Assembly (NCBI RefSeq): GCF_014356525.2
Contig: NC_052509.1
Location: 33,627,852-33,691,851, forward strand
Direction: 5' to 3'
From: Nilaparvata lugens
Taxonomy: Eukaryota > Arthropoda > Insecta > Hemiptera > Delphacidae
DNA length: 64,000 nucleotides
The notes beneath the pieces are model-generated. The model was given only the letters and a program-made list of their open reading frames with translations. It was not told the origin of the DNA and searched no databases. Shown in pieces: positions 1 through 10,600 of the stretch. Both the position numbers and the translations under genes were made by a program. The number at the start of each line of letters is the position of its first letter. The first letter of the stretch is position 1.

Positions 1-2421
1 ACACAGAACCGACCTCAGTATACGATAAAATAGATTATAATGTTTTTGTTTCACTTCTTCAAAATGTTGACTGGAGTGTTAGGTAGTCTATATATACATG
101 TGAATCAGCTTCTATAGCTTTCAAAAAATTCATTACTAGGACGGAAGAGTTTGTGAAAAGTTCACTCACAAAAGTTGTATCAAAGAAAATTCTTTTAAAG
201 CCATGGATGAATAGTGACTTGAAAAGAGAAGTGGACAGGAAAAATTCATTGTATAAAAAGTATGTTAAGCAACCAAATAATCTAGAATTGAAAAATGAAT
301 ATAATCTTTTAAAAAATCGCTTGATTAATAAATTAAGAGCACAAAAGAAGACATACTATTCCAATATTTTTGAAAGAAATAATTGGTAGCAGTAATAAAC
401 AAAATAATATAATACTTGAAGATCAAACTAAAACTCTAATAACTGGTCCAAATGAAGTAGCAAATGTCTTGAACCGATATTTCTGCTCAGTTGCAAATGA
501 TTTGAAAGAAAAAGTAGTGGAGGATAATGCGAAGTTGAATGCAAATTTCAATATCTTTAGAGAAAACTTCAAAGACACCATTATCAAAGATTCAATAATT
601 TTCTATCCAACGTCTCGAGATGAAATCTTGCAAATAATTTCCAGCCTAAATAATAATAAAGCACCTGGTTACGATAAAGTAACTACAGTAATCATGAAAT
701 TAATTTCGGAGCACATTGTTGATGTTCTTGTGCATATATTCAATCTTAGTTTAAGAGCAGGCGACTTTCCTTCTGAGATGAAAAAAGCAGTAGTTATTCC
801 ACTGTTTAAGAAAAATGATAAACTGCAGCCAACTAACTATCGTCCAATTTCATTACTTTCAATCTTTTCAAAATTACTTGAAAAAATAGTTAAAATACGA
901 GTTACTGAATTTTTTAATAAACAAAAATTTATAAGTAAAAATCAGTATGGTTTTCAAAGTGGATTGAATACGGGATTGGCTGTCATCGATTTTATGTCAG
1001 AAGTTTATACAGGAATTAATGAGGGAAAAGCCTGTACTGGAATATTAGTAGATGTCATGAAAGCCTTCGATACCGTAGACCATAATATACTATTGCATAG
1101 AATGGAATTAGCAGGTTGCTCAGGTTTGGTTCCGATCGTATTTAACTGGAAGAACTCAAGTAACAAGAGTAAAAATGATGTGTGCAGTTGTATCGGTGAA
1201 CAGAAGGTTGGAATTCCCCAAGGTTCTGTTCTATCAGGTATATTGTTTTTAATTTATATTAATAGTCTATGTAATGGTGTGCTAAAGGGTAGGTTGGCTG
1301 CCTTTGCTGACGATACAGCTCTTTTCTATAAGGCCGATTCCTTGATCGAACTACACAATAGCATGCAAAATGATATAAACGCACTTAGGTGGTGGTTCAC
1401 AACGAATTTGATGGTAATGAGTCCAAAGACTAAGTATTTTCAATCTTAGAAAGAGTTCTGTTTTGATATCACCTTTGAAGTACCATGAAACAAATTGTAC
1501 ATTTGAATTGAATGAGTGTACCTGTGCAGATCTCGAACAAGTTGAGCAAATAAAGTATTTAGGTCTCTGGGTGGATAGTAAGTTGAATTGGAAGAAGCAT
1601 GTCACATATTTAAAATACAAATTGATCAAATACATAACAATATTCTACATGCTGCGTACAGTTTGTTATCCAAAACTATTAAGATCCCTGTATTTCGCAT
1701 TGGTGAATTCGAGAATGTAATATGGCTTAGAAGTCTGGGGAGGCACATAAGTTACTACTTTGAACCCAATAATTGTCCTACAAAAATATTTCATAAGAAT
1801 TATTACATTTAAAAAAAAATTTGAGCACACGTTACAACTTTTTAGAAACCTTAATATTCTGCCAATCAGAAATTTATTTATTCACAAAACATTGAAAATA
1901 TTCTTTGATAGGAGTGGAGAGAGAAGAATTTGTGATTTTCAAAGAGTTTCTCGAAAAAGATCAAATGTCGTTGTACCTAATCCTAATCTAACAATATTCA
2001 GAAAATTCTATCTTTTTTTAGCACCAACATTCTTCAATCACCTACCGATTGATATCAAAGATTGTCAGGTGAAGAATATTTTTTTGAAAAAAACCCGTAA
2101 GCATCTTTTAATGGAGGACGACATTAACAAATATTTTAATATTTTAGTATAATTGAATTGTAACCTTGTTATTATATAAAGATAAGGAAGCTTATTCTAA
2201 ATATAGTACAATAGTTTAGAGGTTTCGCTGAAATTCAAATTGTTATTAGTTTTTAAGGCCGGCTGATTTTATTCTCGAGAGTTGTGTGTATGTATTTAAA
2301 AATTATGTTTCCCAAACAGGTTTTTACCTTTGGGCTTTATTGTTTTGAAGGATATTTATATATTTTTGTTTTGTAAAATTGTATTGACAATAAAGAAGTT
2401 TCAAATCAATAAAAAAAAAAA
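1..2421 (+). mobile_element. non-LTR retrotransposon (LINE family A), 5' end outside window
   Basis: A LINE on the plus strand that begins before the window and ends in an A-run at 2411-2421, preceded by the polyadenylation-like word AATAAA near 2390. It carries the pre-RT linker, reverse transcriptase and C-terminal tail in several broken frames. It interrupts the RT of a minus-strand gypsy element: gypsy coding resumes immediately right of the A-run. The left junction is not in the window, so the target-site duplication cannot be read. A related minus-strand copy lies at 32.5-35.0 kb. Confidence 0.85.
153..2152 (+). pseudogene. LINE ORF2 reverse transcriptase, frameshifted
   Basis: The RT copies the element's RNA at the genomic target. 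Four overlapping open segments (153-389, 370-1449, 1463-1720, 1760-2152) read as one protein broken by frameshifts. The first is the linker (KPWMNSDLKREVDRKNSLYK). The second has the RT fingers and palm: NNNKAPGYDKV, NYRPISLLSIFSKLLEKIV, VMKAFDTVDHNIL, GIPQGSVLSGILFLIYIN and the catalytic FADDTALF at about residues 313-320. The third has the thumb region (KYLGLWVDSKLNWKKH), and the last the C-terminal tail ending in a TAA near 2150. No endonuclease domain is in the window because the 5' part is missing. The copy is inactive through at least three frame breaks. Assignment to LINE RT is secure; the clade is not settled. Confidence 0.88.
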
Positions 2422-2424
2422 TTT

Positions 2425-2977
2425 GAATGCCTCTTAATACATTATTCATTGCTTCATTACTTTCTGAAATGTTGGGGGTCCATTTTTTAAACCAAACGGC
2501 ATTCTTAAAAACTCGTAGTGTCCCGCTATTGTTATCCATCTCAATTTGGAGGAATCCTGAGAATAAATCGAGAACAGAGAAGTACTGTGATCGGCCTAAT
2601 TTATCCAATATATCTGTGATGTTGGGTAATGGAAATCGGTCATCTATTGTTTTAGAATTTAGGCTACGGAAGTCAATTACCATTCGGAATTTCTTTTTGC
2701 CTGAAGCATCTGCTTTTTTGGGGACGATCCAGAGTGGGCTATTCCATGGGGAAGAACTGGGTTGAATTATGTTTTGCGCTAACAAGTCATAGATTTTATT
2801 ATTGACTTCAGTTCGATAGACTTCTGGATATCGATAGTTTCTTGTGTAGACGGGGATCTCGTCTGTTGTCCTTATCACGTGCTTGATTTGATTAGTGAAG
2901 GAAAGTTTTTCTCCTTCAACATAAAATATATCTTTATAATTGTTCAAGTGGTCTGTCCTAATTTTGTTGAGGTCCAA
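2425..2977 (-). pseudogene. gypsy reverse transcriptase, N-terminal half, truncated and internally deleted
   Basis: This is the Ty3/gypsy RT. Visible motifs include SSPWNSPLWIVPKKAD, KFRMVIDFRSLNSKTIDDRF, PLPNITDIL and the active-site region [16 protein letters not shown] with its first catalytic aspartate. After that the expected segment of roughly 10-15 residues before the [13 protein letters not shown] motif is deleted. The following stretch reads correctly only in another frame for about 25 codons, then returns to the original frame at AMNNVLRG. Coding is then cut by the LINE insertion near 2422; the open frame continues to 2324 only through LINE 3' UTR. The YLDD catalytic box is not in the window. 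It overlaps the protease frame at its start (2958-2977), as is common in gypsy pol. The copy cannot make active RT. Confidence 0.87.
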
Positions 2978-3701
2978 TGTAGGTACTGTGGTTAAACTTG
3001 TTGAAATTTGGATGATTTATTTTGGATTCAAAGTTTTCGGGTGATACACATTGATAGTTCTCGATAGGTTCAATTTTGATTGGTTGAATGAAGTTGAGAG
3101 TTTTATTTTCTGTAGTGAGATTCGTAATTGTACACAAAGCACGACCGTCTGTCACCTTAACTAGCGACTCAGGAATTTCTAAGCCTTTGATGTTTCTGTA
3201 ATGTAATACACCATCACCATCACCATCACCATTCACAATGCCATTGACCCTCATGCAAACAATACGCGATGTTCTGGCTTCAATGAGATGACTTTCTATT
3301 ACCTTTTCATTTGCCTTCTCTCTCTGATCTAGATTGTGATAGAAAATATGTAGTTTTTTCCCACGCAATATTATTACATTATTCACAAAGTCACACGAGC
3401 ATTCCAATTTCTTAATGTTATCTAAGCCTAACAACAGATCAAATTTGTCATGAAAATCAAATAGATGACATTTCAATTTTTGTTTTCCTAAAAATTGGAT
3501 GTCACAACTGAAGTTTCCTTTTGACGTTCCGTGAACTGTGGTTACTTCGAAGGGATCTTTTACTATCGTTATTTTGTAGAGTTCTTGTCCGAGAAATGGT
3601 TTAATAAAAGATTTTGTACTAGCGGAATCGATTAGTATTTTCAAGTTTGTTTTGGGGTCATAGAAATACGGTAGCTCATTATCGGTGTCTCGGAGATTCA
3701 T
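2958..3701 (-). CDS. gypsy aspartic protease and linker (pol N-terminus)
   Basis: An open frame of 247 codons between gag and RT. The active-site triad region reads ILIDSASTKSFIKPF (about residues 26-40), a DSA variant of the retroviral D[ST]G box. The second conserved strand reads LLLGLDNIKKL. These mark a retropepsin that would process the gag-pol polyprotein. The C-terminal half is linker with a short GDGDGDG run encoded by the hexamer repeat at about 3209-3230. It overlaps the 3' end of gag by 23 bp in a different frame, consistent with expression by ribosomal frameshifting. It is open throughout, but the downstream RT is broken. Confidence 0.8.
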   Translation of the reverse strand: MNLRDTDNELPYFYDPKTNLKILIDSASTKSFIKPFLGQELYKITIVKDPFEVTTVHGTSKGNFSCDIQFLGKQKLKCHLFDFHDKFDLLLGLDNIKKLECSCDFVNNVIILRGKKLHIFYHNLDQREKANEKVIESHLIEARTSRIVCMRVNGIVNGDGDGDGVLHYRNIKGLEIPESLVKVTDGRALCTITNLTTENKTLNFIQPIKIEPIENYQCVSPENFESKINHPNFNKFNHSTYIGPQQN

Positions 3702-4905
3702 ATGGAGAATCGTTTTGTAGGCTGGTGTGGCCTAAAAAATGGTTTTCCTCAGATTGTTCAATTTCATTGAACTTTTGTTTGTCAAAATAAATTTGACTGT
3801 TCTGCTGATTTTCAAGCGATAGATTTTGGAATTCGGGTATTTCTTCGAAACTGTTTGTAGCTTCGTCTACTTGATTTTGTTGCTGGATGTTGTTGCTAGT
3901 CATTTGAAATAGACGTGGATTTTTCTTGGCTGGTCCGTCATATGTGTTTCGAGTGGAAATACTCATTGGGGTAGGCTGGTACTGTTGTTGTTGTAGTGGT
4001 TTAGGGTGTTGATACTGTTGTTGATACTGTTGTGGTTGTCGAAATTGTCTGTTTGGAAATTGTAGGGGTTGAAACTGATGGTGATTGTGTTGGAATTGAC
4101 GGGGTTGGAATTGATTTGGGTTTCCTTGGAAATTTCTTTTGATTGGCGGGTTGCCTGACAGTTCATTGAAAACAGGGGTTCTTTTTTGTTGGTAGTAACT
4201 TGTTAAGTTTGGTTTTTGGTGATTTTGTGTTGGAGTTGGTGTCATTTTGAATTGAAAATCGTTACACAACATGTTGAGTGCTTGTTCAAGAGAGCTTGGG
4301 TTTTTCGTTCTCATTAGGGAACCGACGGGTTCACGTAACCCTCTCAGAAGTACTCTTAATGCTAATTTTGATACATACTGGCAAAGAACATTGGAGGCAT
4401 GCGGTTCTTTGTCAACAAAATAAGTGATTTGAAGATTCAAAAGTTTTTGGATTCTCTGATAGAAGTTGAAAGGTGTTTCGCCAGGTTCTTGTTTTAATTC
4501 ACTCAATTCTAGATTCAAGGTGAAACAGTCCCTCTTGTCTAGATAACTAGTTAGCAATACGTTTTTTACGTCAGGCCAATCATAGCTACCTGAACTACTC
4601 ACTACTTCATTGGCTTGTCCTTTGATTTTTACGTCAGGCCAATCATAGCTACCTGAACTACTCACTTCTTCATTGGCTTGTCCTTTGATTTTAGATAGAA
4701 TTGTTGAATACAAATACTCATTTTGAGAATCATCTGGGTTACTTTTTACATAAAACTTATCTACAATGGTTATGAATCTGTTCAACAATGTTGCTTCTCC
4801 AAAGATCTCAGGAATCATGTCTAGATACTCCTTCTTGAGAACAGGAGTAGTACCTGGTGGTACAGAAGATCCTGCTGCTGGCAATTTAGGGGGAGGTGGA
4901 TTCAT
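3679..4905 (-). CDS. gypsy gag polyprotein with internal 21-aa duplication
   Basis: Capsid and nucleocapsid precursor of Gypsy-1. The frame is open from 4992, but the likely start is the methionine at 4903-4905 (MNPPPPKLPAAGSSVP). The capsid region includes LNRFITIVDKFY, ELSELKQEPGETPFNFYQRI and LRVLLRGLREPVGSLMRT, typical of errantivirus gags. The C-terminal third is rich in Q, N and P (QFQPRQFQHN, QQYQHPKPLQ) and has no CCHC zinc knuckle, again as in that group. A 63-bp in-frame tandem duplication lies at 4568-4693. The frame is intact. Confidence 0.84.
   Translation of the reverse strand: MNPPPPKLPAAGSSVPPGTTPVLKKEYLDMIPEIFGEATLLNRFITIVDKFYVKSNPDDSQNEYLYSTILSKIKGQANEEVSSSGSYDWPDVKIKGQANEVVSSSGSYDWPDVKNVLLTSYLDKRDCFTLNLELSELKQEPGETPFNFYQRIQKLLNLQITYFVDKEPHASNVLCQYVSKLALRVLLRGLREPVGSLMRTKNPSSLEQALNMLCNDFQFKMTPTPTQNHQKPNLTSYYQQKRTPVFNELSGNPPIKRNFQGNPNQFQPRQFQHNHHQFQPLQFPNRQFRQPQQYQQQYQHPKPLQQQQYQPTPMSISTRNTYDGPAKKNPRLFQMTSNNIQQQNQVDEATNSFEEIPEFQNLSLENQQNSQIYFDKQKFNEIEQSEENHFLGHTSLQNDSPYESPRHR
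4568..4693 (-). repeat. 63-bp tandem duplication in gag (21 codons x 2)
   Basis: The two copies (4568-4630 and 4631-4693) match except for one base that changes glutamate to valine (QANEEVSS versus QANEVVSS). The duplication keeps the reading frame. Confidence 0.92.
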
Positions 4906-5201
4906 TTTTAATAAGTAATGATGAATAATATGTGGGTCAAAAAAGTCACAATAATGAAATAGTTCAAAAGATAAATAATTGTTTCTACTCACAAGATAAT
5001 ATCCAACATTGTACTATAATTTCTTAACACTATTTCACTGATGACAATATGCAATTGACACAAATGAAGTTCTCTGTGGCAATATTCACTTGACACAAAT
5101 GATGTTCGTGACAACTTCTCAACCATGAAAACCGACAAATTATTTCAATGTTTCGGAAAATTATTTCCACTAAATTTCACAAATTGACTAATTCTGAAGC
5201 T

Positions 5202-5219
5202 GTCCTACCGACTGCGCCA
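5202..5219 (-). other. primer-binding site, tRNA-Ser type
   Basis: On the minus strand the sequence TGGCGCAGTCGGTAGGA lies directly after the presumed LTR end. It is complementary to the 3' end of insect tRNA-Ser (TCCTACCGACTGCG plus CCA), from memory of that tRNA. It fixes the orientation of Gypsy-1 and the inner LTR boundary. Confidence 0.8.
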
Positions 5220-5590
5220 GTTAAAGTTTGTCAATAAATAATTTTTTTAAACAATGTTATTTATTACAAAACATTACAAAGTTTTTCATGAGGTCCGTTC
5301 ACTATGTGCACTAGCAAGGAACTGAGCTCTGAATAAAATATTGTCTTCCACTACGACTATGCTGACTAAATAAGTTAACTGTGCTTCTATGCAGTTTTCA
5401 CTCATATAGCTTTCATGAATCACACGTGCTACCAATTATGCTATGGATTCACATGATTCAAATCAGAAGTTCTGATTTGTTAAGCTTTTATGGTTGTGTG
5501 AACTTTGAATTACAAATTGAATAAATTTGTTCCAATTATTAAAATAATATTAATTGATTGATAACAATGAAAGTGAGCCAGGCTCACTTT
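5220..5590 (-). repeat. probable 5' LTR of Gypsy-1
   Basis: The segment between the primer-binding site and the outer edge of the element. On the minus strand it contains AATAAATAACATTG near its end (possible polyadenylation signal) and CTCAGTTCCTT around 5320 as a possible initiator. A short palindrome, AGTGAGCCAGGCTCACT, at about 5572-5588 may mark the outer end. With no second LTR in the window the outer boundary is a guess. Confidence 0.5.
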
Positions 5591-6899
5591 ATCATTCTCG
5601 GTAAATTCAGAATCTTAATGAAAAATTGCAAGTTAATCTGTTTATTAGTTCTTCCAAAAGTAATAGTGCGTCGAGTTGATCATGTAGATATCCTATCCCG
5701 TACATGTATAAGCCAATTCCTTCCTTTATAATATCATAGATGGATTACATTTTTGCAAACTAAATAAATGGACTAGGCTACTCTGTAAAAATTTAACTGA
5801 GTAGTCTAGTCCATTTAAATAAAGACTAGTTCTTTATTCAATAAAAAGGGGTTTATTTAATGTTTTTTCAAAGTTTAATTATTTAGGCAATTTTTTCGCA
5901 TGTTTAGGATTATCATTATAGCCTATTTTCTATGGTTTCAACATCAAGAAGACTGTTCATAATTAATTTACTCAACTGAATAGCTACTTTAATATAATAA
6001 TAGACCGAATAATGCTTGCTTCATGAATAAATATTTACTTCAAACATTAACATTTTGGACTAGTTATCACAGAACCTTGATTGCTATTTATAGCCTGGAA
6101 TAGTTGTTAATTATAAAAATAGTTTTATTGTTTTGAATTATTATGCTTTTACCAAACAAATCATAACACAAATTGTTATTGTATTATTATAACATAAATA
6201 TTTAGATGAGTTACCGGTACTACACGTACGATGATCTGATAAGAACTTGGTTTACACAATTACACATATTCCAATATTATGACAATTTATGAGAATTCTA
6301 TAGTGAGTTTGAGAACCCACCTCAAGTTTTTTCATCTCTCATCATCATTCTTTGCACATCATCATCCTTTGTATCTACCTTAACCTGAAGCTTATGTGGG
6401 CATCATTCATCATGACAAAATAAGCTGTACAGGGATTCGACAAAATGAAAAGCAAAGATCCAATACAAATTCAATCTTTGGTCTCACCAGAAAATGAATC
6501 GGCTCGGACAAGTTCTGTAAGTGTAGCCTCCAGCTCTCTGTTGCACCTTTATATCCTGCAGCGTGCTCGGTGTTCCACCTGTAAATAATTTCTGTAAATT
6601 ATAGGAATCTTATAAAGTTCACCCAAAGCAGTTCAAATTCAACAAAACAAGCATAATACTTTGTATGCATAGAAAGTGTAGATTAGCAAAATACTAAATA
6701 TTTATATTTACAATGATTGAATTATTTAGGCCTAAATGCAGATTGATTCTTTTGTTTCAATAATGTTATTATTCTTTGTAGTAGTAAATTAATCTTATTC
6801 TTTGTATTTTTATTTACTGTAATAAGTTACTTTCTATTTCATTGTATTCTGTAATGTCAAGGATGACTGGTAGAGAGGACTGACTAGAGAGTCCTAACT
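5591..6899. other. non-coding AT-rich stretch
   Basis: No coding region recognised. The one distinct structure is an 18-bp inverted repeat, arms 5766-5783 and 5799-5816, with one G:U-type mismatch and a 15-base loop. The right part (6720-6899) may be 3' UTR of the LINE tail that follows. Confidence 0.5.
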
Positions 6900-7774
6900 A
6901 AATTATATATATAGAATTTGAAACAGGTTATCATTTAACGTTTAAAAATCGTTTAAAAGGACATCATAAGCCCTGGCTCTCAAAAAACTGGTCACAACCC
7001 TCTCGAACTTGCTGGTATCCGACTGCTTCACTCCTGCAGGTAGCCTGTTGAAGTAGCATAGAGCTCCACTCCTATAGCATACCTGCGATCTCTGGAGGCG
7101 CACCCTGGGTATGTCAAACAGCACTCGATGCCTAGTGTTATGGTGATGTACATCAGTTCGGGTTAACAAATTTTGATTATTCTTTTTGCTTGATTATATA
7201 AGGCAGAGGAGAAGGAAGTGGCTGACTACTGTAAGGACACCTAGCCTAACGAAAATGGGCTCAAAATGTATATATGATATTCGCTATAATCCGGGCAGCC
7301 CGTTTTTACAGCTTCAGTATGTCCACAACCTTGCCACAATGACCCCACATTATTAGACCACAGGAGATATATGGCAGTGGAAAAGTGCATGATACACCAT
7401 GAAAAGATTGTCTCTGTCACCTGTCCCCTCAGCTTTAGCAAAACTACACAGATTCGGGACAGTCTCTTAGTGAGCACTTGCTGGATGTGGCTACCCCAGC
7501 TGAGTTTCGAATCCAAGATAAAGCCCAGCAGCTTCACAGGTTCCTGATCATGAGGCAGAATTCGCGACAAACTGTAGATGATGTTTTGTGTCTTGCTCTC
7601 ATTCAGTTGGAAACGATTTACCTGGATCCATGAAGTTGAAGACAGCAGATGCTCTGCTGACATTTCCAACTGACATTGCTTAAGGTCAATGCCAGATGAC
7701 AGCAATGATGTATCCCCAGCAAAGCGGAGAGTTGAGCCATTGTTGTCCAGGTCAATAGTTACATCAGGTAACAC
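6900..7774 (-). mobile_element. 5'-truncated LINE (CR1-like family B), minus strand
   Basis: The C-terminal part of a LINE RT plus its tail. The 5' end near 7774 abuts the left side of the Gypsy-2 LTR region. Its 3' UTR probably runs down to about 6720-6900, but no clear tail is seen. Confidence 0.75.
6942..7774 (-). pseudogene. LINE RT C-terminus with altered catalytic box
   Basis: Two open segments, 7241-7774 and 6942-7169, form the RT palm end, thumb and tail. The catalytic box reads FAGDTSLL where family members in this window have FADDTSLL or FADDTTLI, so the first aspartate of the YXDD pair is lost. Downstream are NESKTQNIIYSL, VKLLGFILDSKLSWGSHIQ and the tail NTRHRVLFDIPRVRLQRSQV followed by a PAGVKQS-type end. 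The start at 7774 reflects truncation, not a start codon. The copy is inactive by truncation, by the GD substitution and by frame breaks. Confidence 0.82.
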
Positions 7775-7952
7775 CTAATATTATTGATGAAGCTGTATTC
7801 CATTGTAATGCTCGATCATAGTACTTTTAGTTAGTCTTCTGCCAAACTTCACCGAGAGCACTTCTCTCTTATTCCTTATATATTTTAAAATTATGTGTTT
7901 GAAAATAAAGTTTTATTTTTAAAAAGGTGTTTGGTTACCCCAGAACTACAGC

Positions 7953-7970
7953 TGGTGCCCGAACTATCTT
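7953..7970 (+). other. candidate primer-binding site of Gypsy-2
   Basis: TGGTGCCCGAACTATC lies two bases after a possible LTR end (AACTACA-GC). It starts with the TGG expected opposite a tRNA CCA end. I could not match it confidently to a tRNA. Confidence 0.4.
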
Positions 7971-8596
7971 CCTGAAGTTTTCTTCGATTCGTGATCTTTA
8001 ATTTCGACTTAGAGAAAAATCCGGAAAACCAGTGAGTGAGGAGAACCCTTCGAAACAAGTTCTCTGTGTACCACACCTGCAACCTTCGAGGTTCAATCTG
8101 GCAGACAACGATGACTCCTTCCATAATTTGAGCCGGAAGTAAAACTACCATCAACTGTAAGTACAGATGCGAACATTTTCTTCATCTTCTACACTCATTC
8201 AACCATCGAAATTGGATTCTGTGATCATGTCAACCAAATCTATTCCGAAATATTTGCTGGACTGTATTCCAAAATTTGATGGAACTTCCAACAAAATTCG
8301 AAAATTTATTAAATCTCTCCAAGATATTTTCAATCTCTATTGTAATGATAAAATTGAACAATCACAATGTGAAGAAAATCATTGGCTGTTATTAACTGCT
8401 GCCCTCCACAGTTTGGAAGGTGCTGCAGATGATGTTGTACAAAATTGCGAGTGTTCCAACTTAGCTGAACTTATTGAACTTTTAATGGAAAGCTTCTCTG
8501 ATAAACGCACAGTCCCTGACCTAATAGCCGAGATTGCTCTAATGGAATCATTCCAATACGAACACCCCCTCGACTTACTACAAAGACTCAAGGACT

Positions 8597-8987
8597 CGCC
8601 ACACCAAGCTCGCCAGTACCGCCGAGGTAGTACCGCTGGTGGTAGTTTTCTCGGCTGAGCACGCCACACCGAAAAACGTCCGCTAGAGGTAGTCTCCGAG
8701 TAGTGAGTCTATTAGTGGGAGGAGGGCGTGACTACAGCACTCAGCACTGCGCTACCTCTTCGAATCGCCTGCCATGTATTCAGGTTGAGCGCGCCACACT
8801 GAGCTCGCTTTGTCCGCCGTACTACCTCTCAGCGAACTTTTGTTGAATCGCCTAGCAGGCGGTCGTAGGTGGTAGTGCGCCGTACTACCGCCGCGGTAGC
8901 GAACTCGGTGTGGCGCGATCAACCTGAATACATGGCTAGCGATTTTTAAAACTTCGCTACCGCCGCGGTAGCGAGCTTGGTGTGGCG
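8597..8987. mobile_element. 391-bp MITE inserted in Gypsy-2 gag
   Basis: The terminal inverted repeats match perfectly over 17 bp: CGCCACACCAAGCTCGC at 8597-8613 and its reverse complement at 8971-8987. Both are followed inward by related CTACCGCCGCGGTAG-type sequence. It is GC-rich against its surroundings and has no coding capacity. Gag coding flanks it on both sides. I could not find a clean target duplication. Confidence 0.82.
8772..8935. repeat. inner inverted repeat within the MITE
   Basis: Arms of 38 bp at 8772-8809 and 8898-8935 differ at three positions. Each contains a GCGCCACAC-type copy of the outer terminal motif. This suggests a second, related MITE nested inside the first, or an internal duplication of the end. 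Confidence 0.8.
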
Positions 8988-9321
8988 TGCCCTTCAGTGA
9001 AAAACGCACCAGAGTGGTGACCCGCTATAAGCTCGATGGCGTAACCGGGGATCTCCTGAAATATCTTCTAGAACAACTCGATAGAACTCTTGTACGCATG
9101 CTCATTCACGGTGTTCATCCAACACTCGGAGCTCATCTTCAGGTATACAAACTCAAGAGCTTGGACGACGCCCACGATACCCTGCGCAGTGATTGTAGCA
9201 TTGTTTTGAAGCAATTTAAATGTGCAGAGCCCACAAGTGACAAAAGTGCAGTGAGTGAAAAGCAAATCAATTCTCAGTTCCAACCGCGGAATTTCTTTCA
9301 ACCGCAACCAGTGTTCAATCA

Positions 9322-10559
9322 GGTTGACATTTTTGTGCAGGCCTAGTGCTCTATGACTTGAGTAAAGCATATGATGTTGTAAGCCATGACATTTTGCTGA
9401 AAAAATTGCATCATCTGGGCGTGCATGGAGAGTCCCTCAAGCTGATGAAGTCGTATTTGAGTGAGCATAAACAAACTGTCAATGTCAATAAAGAATTTTC
9501 TAAGCCTTGCCATGTACCTCAGGGAGTACCACAAGGTTCAATATTGACCATTGCTATTTCTTGTGATGATGAATGATGCAGCTTTCAGCACTGATTCAAG
9601 AATAGTTTGCTATGCAGAAGACACATCCATGCTCTCGACCGATTCTGACATTGCAACTCTGAGAGAAAAGATGTCTACTTGTGAAGAACAAGTAAGCCTA
9701 TGGTTCAGGGCAAATAACTTGCTTCTGAATAGTGGAAAGACACAAGAAATGATCATAGGTTTGAGACAAGTGGATGAGAGGAATGTGAAGAGTGTGGAGA
9801 TTCTTGGTATACACCTCGATCAAAGACTAGCATGGGGCCCTCATACTGATTATGTAGCTGAACCGAGAACTGTAGAACCGATTATGTGGAACTGTAGAAC
9901 TGATTATGTAGCTGAACCGAGAACTGAACCCGAACTGTAGCTAACTTATCTAAGCTGAACCGAGTTTTGTATCTCCTACGAAGATTGAAGGAATGTGTTC
10001 CTAAAGATTACCTTAGGATGACATACTTTGATTTCTTTCAAAGTACTTTTTCGTATGGTCTCTCTCTATGGGGGTGTTCTCCTGATACTCATAAAATCCT
10101 ACTGCTTCAAAAGAAGGCAATAAGAACTATTTCCAATGCTGACTACTTGGAGCATGCAAGCCATTGTTCATCAATCAAGAAATAAGCAACACATTGATGT
10201 GCCCTATACCAGACTTAATAGAGTTCAGAAAAGTTCAAATTTAGATTCTTTAAAAATATTCAACAAGCTACCCATCAAGAGCCATGACAATAAATGCCTT
10301 CAAGAATAGATTAAAAATGCTTCTAACGGAAAATCCTCTTTATTCCCTAGCTGAGTATTTTAATATGGATGAAGGGATATTCAACAATTATTTCTGAATA
10401 TATGTTTATATTTCCTATTGACATTATACTTGAAAGTAATATTTGTATTATAGTGCATAGAATTTAAGGAATTGACGTGATTATTTGTTTAGATCCCAAT
10501 TTAATTTATGGCTGACGTTTCCAATTATTGTATATTCTGTATACTTGGAGGAATAAACT

Positions 10560-10597
<38 letters not shown>
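9322..10597 (+). mobile_element. LINE (CR1-like family B) inserted in Gypsy-2 gag, TSD AATCA
   Basis: A 5'-truncated LINE ending in AATAAACTTC followed by an (ATT)n tail at about 10562-10597. AATCA flanks both sides (9317-9321 and 10598-10602). The gag frame resumes after the right copy. Confidence 0.85.
9346..10185 (+). pseudogene. LINE RT fragment, frameshifted
   Basis: Three open segments (9346-9576, 9551-9940, 9967-10185) cover the RT from DLSKAYDVVSHDILLKKL through VPQGVPQGSIL. The altered catalytic box is YAEDTSML, where YADD is expected. The thumb follows (FRANNLLLNSGKTQEMIIG, VEILGIHLDQRLAWGPH) and the tail reads RLKECVPKDYLRMTYFDFF. A 27-bp sequence is repeated at about 9847-9873 and 9899-9925 and disrupts the thumb. 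Loss of the first catalytic aspartate and the frame breaks show the copy is dead. Family B members also lie at 6.9, 17.3 and 21.8 kb. Confidence 0.82.

Positions 10598-10600
<3 letters not shown>

Larger units (their letters stand above)
2422..5590 (-). mobile_element. Ty3/gypsy retrotransposon, errantivirus-like (Gypsy-1), 3' part outside window
   Basis: Minus-strand order, reading right to left: probable 5' LTR (about 5590-5220), tRNA-Ser primer-binding site (5219-5202), gag, then protease and RT up to the LINE insertion at about 2422. RNase H, integrase and any envelope gene would lie beyond the left edge. Gag, the DSA-type protease and RT motifs resemble the insect 17.6/297/gypsy group. 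Only one LTR is visible, so the right boundary is estimated. Confidence 0.82.

Noticed and set aside
8752..9009. 85-aa minus-strand ORF with RGGSTA repeats
   Set aside because: Arises from the nested GC-rich MITE palindromes.
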